Below are positions 25,520-33,536 of a stretch of 41,161 nt of DNA, piece after piece. Position 1 is the first letter of the stretch; the number at the start of each line of letters is the position of its first letter. The position numbers and the translations under genes were made by a program. Source of the DNA: Flavobacterium buctense (GTDB lineage Bacteria > Bacteroidota > Bacteroidia > Flavobacteriales > Flavobacteriaceae); NCBI RefSeq assembly GCF_014486695.1, contig NZ_JACTAB010000011.1:1-41161 (forward strand). Direction: 5' to 3'. Under the pieces are notes generated by a model. It ran no database searches, had not been told where the DNA came from, and saw only the letters and a program-made list of their open reading frames with translations.

Positions 25520-26278
25520 CTATAACATCTTCAATAATTCTTGCAAACGCTCCTTTTTTCGCTGTGAAATCGGCAAGTGAGCATTGTCTGCCATAACTAC
25601 ATAACCCCCATCTTTTTTGATATAAGATTTCAGATAAACCAAATTAATCAGATGACTTTGGTGAATTCTTTCGAAACCGTGCTCCGTCAATAATTCTTCG
25701 TATTCTTTTAATGTCTTTGAAATCAATATCGGTTTACTGTTCTTAATGTAAAACTTAGTGTAATTGTCTTCGCTCTCGCATCTAATAATGTCACTCACTT
25801 CAAACAGATGAATTCCGTCTGAATTTGACAAAGCAATTCGTTTAAAATTATCTACTTTTTTTCGGATGTTTTCCAAAAGCAAGTCAATGTGGGCAACGTT
25901 ATCATTTTTATCAATAATGTTCTTTAATTTTCCAATCACTTTCTCTAGCTCCTCAGGATCAACCGGTTTGAGCAAGAAATCTAACGCACTAAAACGAAAA
26001 GCTTTGATAGCATATTGTTCATGTGCTGTAATGAAAACAATTTGAGAATTCAACTTCCCTTTTTTGTTTACTTCTTCCAATAAATCAAAACCGGATCCAT
26101 CGCCCAAATGAATGTCTAAAAACAATACTTGCGGTGGATTTTGCAACAACAAAGCCGTACCGGTTTCGACACTTTCGGCTTCTCCAATGATGCGAATTTC
26201 AGGTGCATAACGAGCCAACAAGCTTTTCATGCCGTTTCTTAAATTGCTGTCATCGTCAATAAGTAAGGCTGTAATCAT
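25520..26278 (-). CDS. LytTR-family response regulator
   Basis: A 252-aa transcription regulator. The receiver domain (1-~125) has the acidic pair D8-D9, phosphoacceptor D55 in VLFLDIHLGDGSGFD, a conserved Thr in FITAHEQYA and Lys in FLLKPVDPEE. The C-terminal LytTR DNA-binding domain (~145-250) includes IIRCESEDNYTKFYI, GFERIHQSHLINLVYL and LPISQRKKERL. Its ATG overlaps the kinase stop (ATGA), so it is translationally coupled to its sensor. Target genes are unknown; the adjacent LRR protein gene is a candidate. Confidence 0.95.
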   Translation of the reverse strand: MITALLIDDDSNLRNGMKSLLARYAPEIRIIGEAESVETGTALLLQNPPQVLFLDIHLGDGSGFDLLEEVNKKGKLNSQIVFITAHEQYAIKAFRFSALDFLLKPVDPEELEKVIGKLKNIIDKNDNVAHIDLLLENIRKKVDNFKRIALSNSDGIHLFEVSDIIRCESEDNYTKFYIKNSKPILISKTLKEYEELLTEHGFERIHQSHLINLVYLKSYIKKDGGYVVMADNAHLPISQRKKERLQELLKML

Positions 26279-28236
26279 TTTATGTATTGAATTGGCAAAT
26301 GCAAAGTTACTTTCGTTCCTATGGCTTCACCGTTACTATTCTTGACTTCTTCAATCGTAAACTCTGTCTTTTGTTTGGTAGTTGATTCAATCATTTCCAA
26401 ACGTTTTTTGGTTATATCCAATGCCATCGATTTGTGGGCTACAACCGAATGCTGTTTTTGCGCTTTTGACTCGTTGAAACCAACACCATTATCTTCCACG
26501 GTACAAAGCAAACTTTCTTTTTCTAAGGCAAAACGAACCGCTATACTGCCGATTTCTTTTTTTGGAATTACACCGTGTATGATAGCATTTTCAACAAAAG
26601 GCTGTAACAGTAACGGTGGAATCGCCATATCATCTTCAATGGCTTCACTTTTGTAAATAGAAAACGTAAACTTGTTGTTGAAACGCAGTTGCTCGAGTTC
26701 CAAATAGTTTTGTAAGCTTTCAATTTCCTTGTCGATAGGGATTAATGACTCTTTGGAATATTCGAGTGTCAATCGCATTAATTTGGAGAATTTAGATAAG
26801 TATTTGATTGCCGAATCTGTACCGTTTTGGACAATAAAACTCGATATAGAACCCAAACAATTGAATACAAAATGGGGATTCATTTGCAAGTGCAAGGCTT
26901 TTTGTTCGTATTCCGCTAATTCTTTTTGCAAAGTGAGATTCTTTTTAAGCTGAATGCGATTGTAAATTAAAAACGCCATCCCGAAAAGTAGCAATCCAAA
27001 AATGGCCGCAAAAAAGAGTTGTAACGTATTTCTTTTGGATTCTTCTTTAAGCAATAAATCTCTCTTTTCAATTTCTTTTTGCTGAATAGCTTCGCGTTTT
27101 TCGAAATCAAAATTCATCTCTTCTTCAACACTTCTTCTGATATTTTCTTCATTAGTCAAACTGTCTTTTGCCTGACTATAGTTCTTGAAATGCAGCAGCG
27201 CAAGTGCTGAATTGTTTTGTTTTTGGTAAATATCGCTGAGCAATTTTTCAGATAATACTACTTGTTCTAAAACTTTGATTTCTTTGGCTAATGCTAATGA
27301 TTTCTCGGCCATTTGCGAAGCTTCATCAAGTTTATTTTGTTCCAAAAATAATTGACCCAGCAGAAGATAACTATCTCCTACTCCGAATTTATCATCAATG
27401 ATTTCAAAAGTCGAAATAGCCGAATTCCAGTGCTCGATGGCTTTATTCGTTTGCTTGGCAGTTTTGTAATACAACCCTATATTATTGTACCATTCGCCCA
27501 ATGCTCTTGGATTTGGGTTCTTTTCTAAGGCCATTTTTGCTTTAGTATAATAGTCAAAAGCTTTGGGTAAATTATTTTGTTTTAAGTAACCGTTTCCAAT
27601 ATTGGTATAAGTGATTCCAATGTTGGCATCTTTGAGTTTTTCTTGAATCTTTTGAGTCTTAATGAAATATTCGAGTGCTTTAAAATCAGCTGATTGTGAT
27701 TGGTAAACGACACCAATATTGTTATACAATTTGGCACACTTTTCTTCCTCTTTAATTTGCTCATAAATCTTAACCGCTTTAAGATAATATTGTAACGCTT
27801 TGGCATAATTACTTTGCTCCGAAAATACGATACCGATACTGCCTAATGCTTTGGCCAACCCTTTTTGTTTCTCTACCTCATTTTTAACATCCAAATTCTC
27901 AAAAAGATGCTGGGCATCAGTAAAATACTGTAATGACTTTGGGTAATTTCCGCTAATAATATTGGCATTCCCTAAATTTAATAAGGCATGACCTTCAGCC
28001 AATTCGTAGTTAATTTTTTGCGCCAAATCATAGGCTCTTTGGGCATAATCCAACATTAACTTCGGATCTCTTGTTTTGTATTGATCGGCAATTGCATTGA
28101 ATAATTGTGCTTTATCAATATCGTTTCTGGTTTTTTTCAAAACGAAAACTAAGCTGTCTATCTTTTGATTTTGTGACCAACTCACAATAGAAAAAAGCAA
28201 CAAAAAATATAAAGGAAAGTATTTTTCTATCTTCAT
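26275..28236 (-). CDS. TPR-containing sensor histidine kinase (LytS/His_kinase type)
   Basis: A 653-aa sensor. The signal peptide (residues 1-21) is followed by about six to seven tetratricopeptide repeats (~45-350; for example YNNIGVVYQSQSADFKALEY), expected in the periplasm. A coiled coil leads to one membrane helix (~406-426). The cytoplasmic kinase has phosphoacceptor H455 in QMNPHFVFNCLGSI, the PF06580 signature, and an ATPase domain with PPLLLQPFVENAIIHG and VEDNGVGF. TPR input suggests sensing through protein or peptide contacts rather than a small ligand, which is inference. A TACTTTTG box (28262-28269) lies upstream. Confidence 0.95.
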   Translation of the reverse strand: MKIEKYFPLYFLLLFSIVSWSQNQKIDSLVFVLKKTRNDIDKAQLFNAIADQYKTRDPKLMLDYAQRAYDLAQKINYELAEGHALLNLGNANIISGNYPKSLQYFTDAQHLFENLDVKNEVEKQKGLAKALGSIGIVFSEQSNYAKALQYYLKAVKIYEQIKEEEKCAKLYNNIGVVYQSQSADFKALEYFIKTQKIQEKLKDANIGITYTNIGNGYLKQNNLPKAFDYYTKAKMALEKNPNPRALGEWYNNIGLYYKTAKQTNKAIEHWNSAISTFEIIDDKFGVGDSYLLLGQLFLEQNKLDEASQMAEKSLALAKEIKVLEQVVLSEKLLSDIYQKQNNSALALLHFKNYSQAKDSLTNEENIRRSVEEEMNFDFEKREAIQQKEIEKRDLLLKEESKRNTLQLFFAAIFGLLLFGMAFLIYNRIQLKKNLTLQKELAEYEQKALHLQMNPHFVFNCLGSISSFIVQNGTDSAIKYLSKFSKLMRLTLEYSKESLIPIDKEIESLQNYLELEQLRFNNKFTFSIYKSEAIEDDMAIPPLLLQPFVENAIIHGVIPKKEIGSIAVRFALEKESLLCTVEDNGVGFNESKAQKQHSVVAHKSMALDITKKRLEMIESTTKQKTEFTIEEVKNSNGEAIGTKVTLHLPIQYIK

Positions 28237-28261
28237 TCGTACATCTATATAATGTTCAAAA

Positions 28262-28269
28262 CAAAAGTA
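28262..28269 (-). promoter_or_regulatory. Candidate -7 box TACTTTTG for the two-component system
   Basis: Exact TAnnTTTG on the minus strand, 25 bases before the kinase ATG at 28236. No matching -33 TTG is evident. Confidence 0.45.
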
Positions 28270-28345
28270 GCATTTCCATTTGGTTGAAAGGTATTAAATG
28301 AGCATTGGGCTGTTTTGGATGAGAATTTGCAAAATAATTGACCCC

Positions 28346-29698
28346 TTATTTAGTACCTAAGAAAACAAACTTTGACATAAAGTTGACTTTCTTTTGAATC
28401 CAATTGATGCGGTATAAACCAACTGCACTCATTATATATAAAGCCACGCGTGCCGGAAACATGTATCGAGGTTCCATATAAGTTAATCCGTGAAAGATTA
28501 ATAATGCGACAATTACGCCCCAAAAAAGCCAGTAATTGACCCTGTTTTTTTCCTTCCACAAAAACAAAGTGGCTCCTAAAATGATGATGATATTAATGGA
28601 GTTTATCAATAAAATAACAAACCAATATCCCAATACCCCATGAATGGGTCCGAGATGAAATTGCTCCGGTTTTACACTATTGATGAAATACATGTGCCCA
28701 TAAAAACATTTGACAAAAAACTGTCTGACAAACAAGAAAGGATGCTCAAGAATATCGTTGAATAAAAATTCTTTGTAAACCTCTGTTGAAGAACGTTGGG
28801 TATCATTGGCTATTTTTTCTAATTCTTGCCCGCTTTTACCCCAATTCTGATAATCTTTACTGTCCGATCGGATATCGCTTTCCCAAAAACGAAAATCAGT
28901 TGGTTCTTCCCTAAATTGAAATCTGCCTTGGTGAGCCACATAGTACAAAAGTCCTTCTTGATTATCGCCTGATTTTTCGCCTGTTATCATTTTGGCCAAC
29001 TGAAGTGTTCCCAATCCCATGAATCCAACACAAGTAAAAGCCAATGCCAATTTCTTCCCGTAAAGTTTGAAGAATTCCTTTTTTCTAAAGAAAGAATACA
29101 CAATCACAACGAACCCTATCATCAGCAATAACATCGTATTAGGTCTGTTCAATATCAAAAACCATATCCCGAGTGTTAGTACTATCCAACCTGTTTTTTT
29201 ATGGGCATCCTGAGTAATTTTTGACCAACCGTACAGAGCCAAAGTCAACGAAAAAAACGCCGGAACTTCGGCCAGTATTCCCAAAGAATAATAGCAATGT
29301 ATCGGAAAAATAAAGAAGAGTAAGACACTCAGCAATCCAACTTCTTTGGAGAAGAGATTGGAACCAATTTTAAAAATCAGAAGCAAACTGATGGTAATGG
29401 TGATAAAAGTAAACACTACACCATAAACCCAAAGTTGATTGTCAGTAGTAGCTGAAGGCGCCACTAGATAAGCCGGCGTGTAGAAAAAAACCGGTCCGGG
29501 TGCTTTGGTAATCATCACCTTTTCATAACCGATATTGCCTTTGAGGCATAAAGCTAAATTTTTGGCTTCTTCATGAAAAGTAATGTCTCCAAAAGGTTTT
29601 GCTTTAAAAGGCAAATTGAGCACTACAACCATCATTAACGAGGAAATCAAAATAATGAGCAGATTGATTCTTTGGGTAAAAAAAAGCTTGCTATTCAT
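28346..29698 (-). CDS. GT-C membrane glycosyltransferase (family 39-like)
   Basis: A 450-aa polytopic protein with about 10-11 helices. The first helix (~12-30) is followed by a periplasmic loop with acidic residues (GDITFHEEAKNLAL) and KAPGPVFFYTPAYL. This is the arrangement of the ArnT/PMT (PF13231/PF02366) superfamily, where an acidic residue in loop 1 is catalytic. Later, FPIHCYYSLGILAEVPAFFSLTLALYG and LILNRPNTMLLL fit the same group. Such enzymes transfer sugars from polyprenyl-phosphate donors on the outer face of the inner membrane, to lipid A, proteins or glycans. Acceptor unknown. It stands alone between sucC and the kinase gene. Confidence 0.82.
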   Translation of the reverse strand: MNSKLFFTQRINLLIILISSLMMVVVLNLPFKAKPFGDITFHEEAKNLALCLKGNIGYEKVMITKAPGPVFFYTPAYLVAPSATTDNQLWVYGVVFTFITITISLLLIFKIGSNLFSKEVGLLSVLLFFIFPIHCYYSLGILAEVPAFFSLTLALYGWSKITQDAHKKTGWIVLTLGIWFLILNRPNTMLLLMIGFVVIVYSFFRKKEFFKLYGKKLALAFTCVGFMGLGTLQLAKMITGEKSGDNQEGLLYYVAHQGRFQFREEPTDFRFWESDIRSDSKDYQNWGKSGQELEKIANDTQRSSTEVYKEFLFNDILEHPFLFVRQFFVKCFYGHMYFINSVKPEQFHLGPIHGVLGYWFVILLINSINIIIILGATLFLWKEKNRVNYWLFWGVIVALLIFHGLTYMEPRYMFPARVALYIMSAVGLYRINWIQKKVNFMSKFVFLGTK

Positions 29699-29743
29699 TT
29701 ATAAATTCGCTTGGTGAGAAAATTAAAGCCGAAAATAATAAAA

Positions 29744-29767
29744 AAACCCGAGCTTTAACTCGGGTTT
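29744..29767 (-). terminator. Rho-independent terminator of sucC
   Basis: A 9-bp perfect stem AAACCCGAG / CTCGGGTTT with a 6-base loop; seven T follow on the minus strand. Confidence 0.92.
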
Positions 29768-29823
29768 GTAATTCTATATTCAATTTAGCTTCACTCAATT
29801 CAGCTATGCCTTGGATTAAATTT

Positions 29824-31017
29824 TTAAGATAAGGCAACTTTTACTTGGTCAGCAGCTTCTTGGAATTGAACTGCAGATAAAATAGGCATTCCTGAATTGT
29901 CAATTAATTCTTTGGCAATTTCTGCGTTGGTTCCTTGTAAACGAACAATGATTGGCACTTTAATAGCATCACCCATATTTTTATATGCATCTACTACACC
30001 TTGCGCAACTCTGTCGCAACGAACAATTCCACCAAAAATATTAATCAAAATCGCTTTTACGTTTGGATCTTTTAAGATAATTCTAAAGGCAGTTTCCACA
30101 CGTTTGGCATCAGCTGTTCCACCAACATCCAAGAAATTAGCCGGTTCAAAACCTGCATATTTAATTAAATCCATTGTAGCCATAGCCAAACCTGCTCCGT
30201 TTACCATACAACCAACCGTTCCGTCTAGGTCAACGTAGTTCAAACCTACTTCTTTGGCTTCTACTTCAATTGGATTCTCCTCACGGATGTCACGCATGTC
30301 AGCATATTTTGGTTGTCTGAACAAAGCGTTATCATCGATATTTACTTTGGCATCCACCGCCATAATTTTGTTATCAGAAGTTTTTAAAACCGGATTGATT
30401 TCAAACATAGAAGCATCACAACCGATGTAAGCGTTGTATAAAGCTTCTACAAATTTTACCATTTCTTTGAAAGCATTTCCAGAAAGCCCTAAATTGAAAG
30501 CAATTCTTCTGGCTTGAAAACCTTGCAAACCAACAGCCGGATCAATTTCTTCCGTAAAGATTAAATGCGGTGTATGTTCGGCCACTTCTTCAATATCCAT
30601 TCCACCTTCAGTAGAATACATAATCATATTTCTCCCTTTGGCTCTGTTTAATAAAACCGACATATAAAACTCAGAAGTTTCACTTTCGCCAGGATAATAA
30701 ACATCCTCAGCGATTAAAACTTTGTGTACTTTTTTGCCTTCCGGTGGTGTTTGTGGTGTAATTAATTGCATCCCGATGATTTGTTCTGCAATTTCTTCAA
30801 CTTGTTGTATGTTCTTAGCCAACTTCACTCCGCCGCCTTTTCCTCTTCCTCCAGCGTGAATTTGAGCTTTAATTACGTGCCAACCGGTTCCCGTTTCAGC
30901 AGTCAATTGTTTTGCAGCTGCTACTGCTTCTACCGGACTGTTAGCTACAATGCCACGTTGAATTCTAACGCCGTAACTGGCTAAAATTTCCTTACCTTGA
31001 TATTCGTGTATGTTCAT
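29824..31017 (-). CDS. sucC: Succinate-CoA ligase (ADP-forming) beta subunit
   Basis: Forms with SucD the TCA-cycle enzyme that converts succinyl-CoA to succinate with ATP or GTP synthesis. The 397-aa length is standard. The ATP-grasp domain starts MNIHEYQGKEILASYGV and includes KAQIHAGGRGKGGGVKLA; the ligase domain has GCMVNGAGLAMATMD, NFLDVGGTADAKRVE and NIFGGIVRCDRVA. sucD is not adjacent, unlike the sucCD order in many proteobacteria. The gene has its own promoter (31070-31097), a palindrome in its leader and a terminator. Confidence 0.97.
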   Translation of the reverse strand: MNIHEYQGKEILASYGVRIQRGIVANSPVEAVAAAKQLTAETGTGWHVIKAQIHAGGRGKGGGVKLAKNIQQVEEIAEQIIGMQLITPQTPPEGKKVHKVLIAEDVYYPGESETSEFYMSVLLNRAKGRNMIMYSTEGGMDIEEVAEHTPHLIFTEEIDPAVGLQGFQARRIAFNLGLSGNAFKEMVKFVEALYNAYIGCDASMFEINPVLKTSDNKIMAVDAKVNIDDNALFRQPKYADMRDIREENPIEVEAKEVGLNYVDLDGTVGCMVNGAGLAMATMDLIKYAGFEPANFLDVGGTADAKRVETAFRIILKDPNVKAILINIFGGIVRCDRVAQGVVDAYKNMGDAIKVPIIVRLQGTNAEIAKELIDNSGMPILSAVQFQEAADQVKVALS

Positions 31018-31040
31018 AATAAATAGTTAGTTTGTGAAGT

Positions 31041-31058
31041 GCTGAAATAGATTTCAGC
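31041..31058. promoter_or_regulatory. 18-base palindrome in the sucC leader
   Basis: GCTGAAAT and ATTTCAGC flank a 2-base centre, just downstream of the predicted sucC promoter and 24 bases before the ATG. It could be an operator, or a hairpin in the mRNA leader. Confidence 0.4.
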
Positions 31059-31069
31059 AAAATGTGCCA

Positions 31070-31097
31070 CAAAAGTAATTAATTAGTATCAAACCAA
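31070..31097 (-). promoter_or_regulatory. sucC promoter
   Basis: On the minus strand TTG (31097-31095), 17 bases, then TACTTTTG (31077-31070), fitting TTG-N17-23-TAnnTTTG. The -7 box ends 53 bases before the ATG. Confidence 0.65.
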
Positions 31098-31202
31098 AAA
31101 GAAATGTATACCAATTTAGTATATTTATAAAATAACCACTTACTGCAAAAAATGACGCAACCGTTTTTGAGTTAAAGTATCTAAGTTTTAAATCAAAAAA
31201 AC

Positions 31203-31607
31203 ATGAAGAAATCTATCCTAACTTTAACCCTCTTACTTTTGGTTTTAATGCCAAGTTGCAGTAACGATTCAAGCACCAACTCAAACACTGTAGAAGGACA
31301 ATGGAAACTTATTAATGTAAGTGGTACTTTTGCCGGAATTGACAACGATTTTGCTCCCGGATTAATCACTTGGGATTTTAATGCAACTACACAAACAGTA
31401 ACTGTAGTCAATAATAACAATACAGCACTATGGGATGTTTTTGAAACCGGCATCTACAATTATCAAATCGTTGACAACCCGGAATTCCCTTGTGGTGAGA
31501 TTATCAAAATTGACGGAATTGAAATGGGTTGTTTCTCCATTAGCGGTAATGAATTAGTTATTGACCAATCTATTTCGGATGGATTTAGGCTTCAATTTGT
31601 AGAATAG
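31203..31607 (+). CDS. Small lipocalin-like lipoprotein
   Basis: A 134-aa lipoprotein with signal sequence MKKSILTLTLLLLVLMPSC (Cys19) and a Ser/Asn-rich tether. The mature part begins VEGQWKLINVSGTFAGID and contains several predicted beta strands and one cysteine pair (FPCGEI, MGCFSI). The 'GxW.L' opening and the size recall lipocalin-like domains of Bacteroidota lipoproteins; similarity is loose and function unknown. It is a single gene between sucC (divergent) and lysA (same direction, 86-base gap with its own promoter). Confidence 0.78.
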   Translation: MKKSILTLTLLLLVLMPSCSNDSSTNSNTVEGQWKLINVSGTFAGIDNDFAPGLITWDFNATTQTVTVVNNNNTALWDVFETGIYNYQIVDNPEFPCGEIIKIDGIEMGCFSISGNELVIDQSISDGFRLQFVE

Positions 31608-31640
31608 CTTTCAAAAAGGACGAATTCTGCTATTTTTTTC

Positions 31641-31672
31641 TTTGGAATTGCGCCATTCGAGGCTTAGCTTTG
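31641..31672 (+). promoter_or_regulatory. lysA promoter
   Basis: TTTG (31641-31644), a 20-base spacer and TAGCTTTG (31665-31672) match the Bacteroidota consensus. The -7 box ends 21 bases before the lysA ATG. Confidence 0.65.
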
Positions 31673-31693
31673 CAGCTAAATTAAATTACAATT

Positions 31694-32899
31694 ATGCAAC
31701 CGACAGAATTAGAACAATTGGCCCGTGAATTCGGGAATCCACTTTATGTGTATGATGCTGAAAAAATTGAGTTTCAGTACAATCGTTTAACCAATGCATT
31801 TGCCAAGGTAGAGAAACTTCGCATCAACTACGCGATGAAAGCCTTGTCGAACATTTCTATTCTGAAGCTACTGAAGAACTTGGGTTCAGGTCTGGACACC
31901 GTTTCCATTCAGGAAGTACAATTGGGTTTGCATGCCGGATTTACTCCGGACAAAATCATCTTTACACCCAACGGCGTTTCTTTTGAAGAAATCGAAGAAG
32001 TGGCGAAATTGGGTGTGCAAATCAATATCGACAACCTTTCCGTGTTGGAACACTTTGGCACTAAACATCCGAAAGTTCCGGTTTGTATTCGTATCAATCC
32101 GCACGTAATGGCCGGTGGAAACGAGAACATTTCCGTTGGACATATCGATAGTAAATTCGGAATTTCTATTTATCAAATTCCGCACATTTTACGCATTGTA
32201 GAAAACACTAAAATGCACATCAACGGTATTCACATGCATACCGGTTCCGATATTTTAGATATCGAAGTTTTCCTTTATGCCGCCGAAATTTTATTCGATG
32301 CTGCCAAACAATTTAAAAATTTAGATTTCTTGGATTTCGGTTCCGGATTTAAAGTACCATATAAAAAAGGCGATATCGAAACCAACATTGAAGAATTGGG
32401 CAAAAAATTAACCAAACGCTTTTTGGCATTCGAAAAAGAATACGGTCGCGAATTGACCTTGGCTTTCGAACCCGGGAAATTCTTGGTGAGTGAAGCCGGA
32501 TATTTTTTAGCTAAAGTAAACGTTATCAAACAAACAACTTCTACTGTTTTCGCGGGAATTGATAGTGGATTCAACCATTTGATTCGTCCGATGTTTTACG
32601 GTTCTCAACATACGATTGAAAACATTTCGAATCCAAAAGGCAAAGAGCGTTTCTATACTGTTGTAGGCTACATTTGTGAAACCGATACTTTTGCCAGCAA
32701 TCGTAGAATTACAGAAATCCACGAAGGTGATACGTTATGTTTCCGAAATGCCGGAGCGTATTGTTTCTCGATGGCTTCTAACTACAACTCGCGTTTCAAA
32801 CCTGCCGAAGTTTTGTGGAAAGACGGAAAAGGTCATTTGATTAGAGAAAGAGAAACTTTTGAAGATTTGTTACAGAATCAAATTATGGTTGAAGTATAA
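31694..32899 (+). CDS. lysA: Diaminopimelate decarboxylase
   Basis: Last step of lysine synthesis: PLP-dependent decarboxylation of meso-diaminopimelate. The 401-aa protein has PLP lysine K49 in NYAMKALSN, GSGLDTVSIQEVQLGLHAGF, the HMHTGSDI stretch, FGSGFKVPY for phosphate binding, FEPGKFLVSEAG, and the C-terminal GAYCFSMASNYN with the substrate-binding Tyr. These features place it in the group IV decarboxylases. Monocistronic, with its own promoter and terminator (32925-32946). Confidence 0.95.
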   Translation: MQPTELEQLAREFGNPLYVYDAEKIEFQYNRLTNAFAKVEKLRINYAMKALSNISILKLLKNLGSGLDTVSIQEVQLGLHAGFTPDKIIFTPNGVSFEEIEEVAKLGVQINIDNLSVLEHFGTKHPKVPVCIRINPHVMAGGNENISVGHIDSKFGISIYQIPHILRIVENTKMHINGIHMHTGSDILDIEVFLYAAEILFDAAKQFKNLDFLDFGSGFKVPYKKGDIETNIEELGKKLTKRFLAFEKEYGRELTLAFEPGKFLVSEAGYFLAKVNVIKQTTSTVFAGIDSGFNHLIRPMFYGSQHTIENISNPKGKERFYTVVGYICETDTFASNRRITEIHEGDTLCFRNAGAYCFSMASNYNSRFKPAEVLWKDGKGHLIRERETFEDLLQNQIMVEV

Positions 32900-32924
32900 T
32901 AATATCCCGCAGATTCTCAGATTT

Positions 32925-32946
32925 AAAGCACCTTAATTGGTGCTTT
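32925..32946 (+). terminator. Rho-independent terminator of lysA
   Basis: AAAGCACC pairs with GGTGCTTT across a 6-base loop, followed by more T. It lies 25 bases after the lysA stop. Confidence 0.85.
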
Positions 32947-32997
32947 TTTATGGATAATGATTGCGCAACATTCGCTCTTATATTTCATAAAAAGATT

Positions 32998-33005
32998 TAT
33001 CTTTG
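32998..33005 (+). promoter_or_regulatory. Candidate -7 box TATCTTTG for the histidine phosphatase gene
   Basis: Exact TAnnTTTG match 26 bases before the ATG at 33032. The nearest TTG (32961-32963) is too far upstream for a standard -33. Confidence 0.45.
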
Positions 33006-33031
33006 AATAGAATCCTAAAGGATAAACTACT

Positions 33032-33535
33032 ATGAAAAATTTTGGCTTAGCATTGATTTTACTATTTTCCCTAGCTTCCTTTTCTCAAACTACAACTTTC
33101 ATCGTTTTGCGCCATGCTGAAAAAGCAGACAATACTAAAGACCCTAATCTTAGTGCTGATGGCTTGACAAGAGCAGTGGAGCTGCGAAAAACATTGAGTC
33201 CAATTTCTGTTGAGGCTATTTATGCTACGCCTTTCAATCGCACTAAACAAACGGTTACACCATTGGCTACTGAAAAAAAAATGGCCATTACTGAATATCC
33301 GGTGAATAAACCTTATGCCGAGTTGGTCAATGAGCTACTTGATACCTATCGTGGAAAGACAGTGGTTATTGTTGGACATTCGAATACCGTTCCGGAGCTT
33401 TTAAAAGTGCTCAGCAACAATACTTTTAACATAAATATTAGCGAAAACCAATTCGACAATTTGTTTGTGGTCACGCTAACCAATGGAAAACAACCGGAAG
33501 TAGCCCCAATGAAATATGGAAAAAGTACGCCTTAA
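33032..33535 (+). CDS. Exported histidine phosphatase family protein
   Basis: A 167-aa member of the phosphoglycerate-mutase-like superfamily (branch 1). A signal peptide (1-19, ending SFSQ) precedes the RHG-type motif VLRHAEKAD with the phosphorylated H28 and neighbouring R27. NLSADGLTRAVEL and YATPFNRTKQT supply further phosphate-binding residues, and the second catalytic His is H116 in VVIVGHSNT. The compact size and RHAEK form resemble SixA-like and small periplasmic phosphatases. Substrate unknown. Its stop is one base from that of the convergent pafA gene, so no separate terminator exists between them. Confidence 0.88.
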   Translation: MKNFGLALILLFSLASFSQTTTFIVLRHAEKADNTKDPNLSADGLTRAVELRKTLSPISVEAIYATPFNRTKQTVTPLATEKKMAITEYPVNKPYAELVNELLDTYRGKTVVIVGHSNTVPELLKVLSNNTFNINISENQFDNLFVVTLTNGKQPEVAPMKYGKSTP

Positions 33536-33536
33536 A

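Noticed and set aside
31193..31453. Minus-strand ORF opposite the small lipoprotein gene
   Set aside because: Overlaps a plus-strand ORF with a clear lipobox; no signal or motif of its own.
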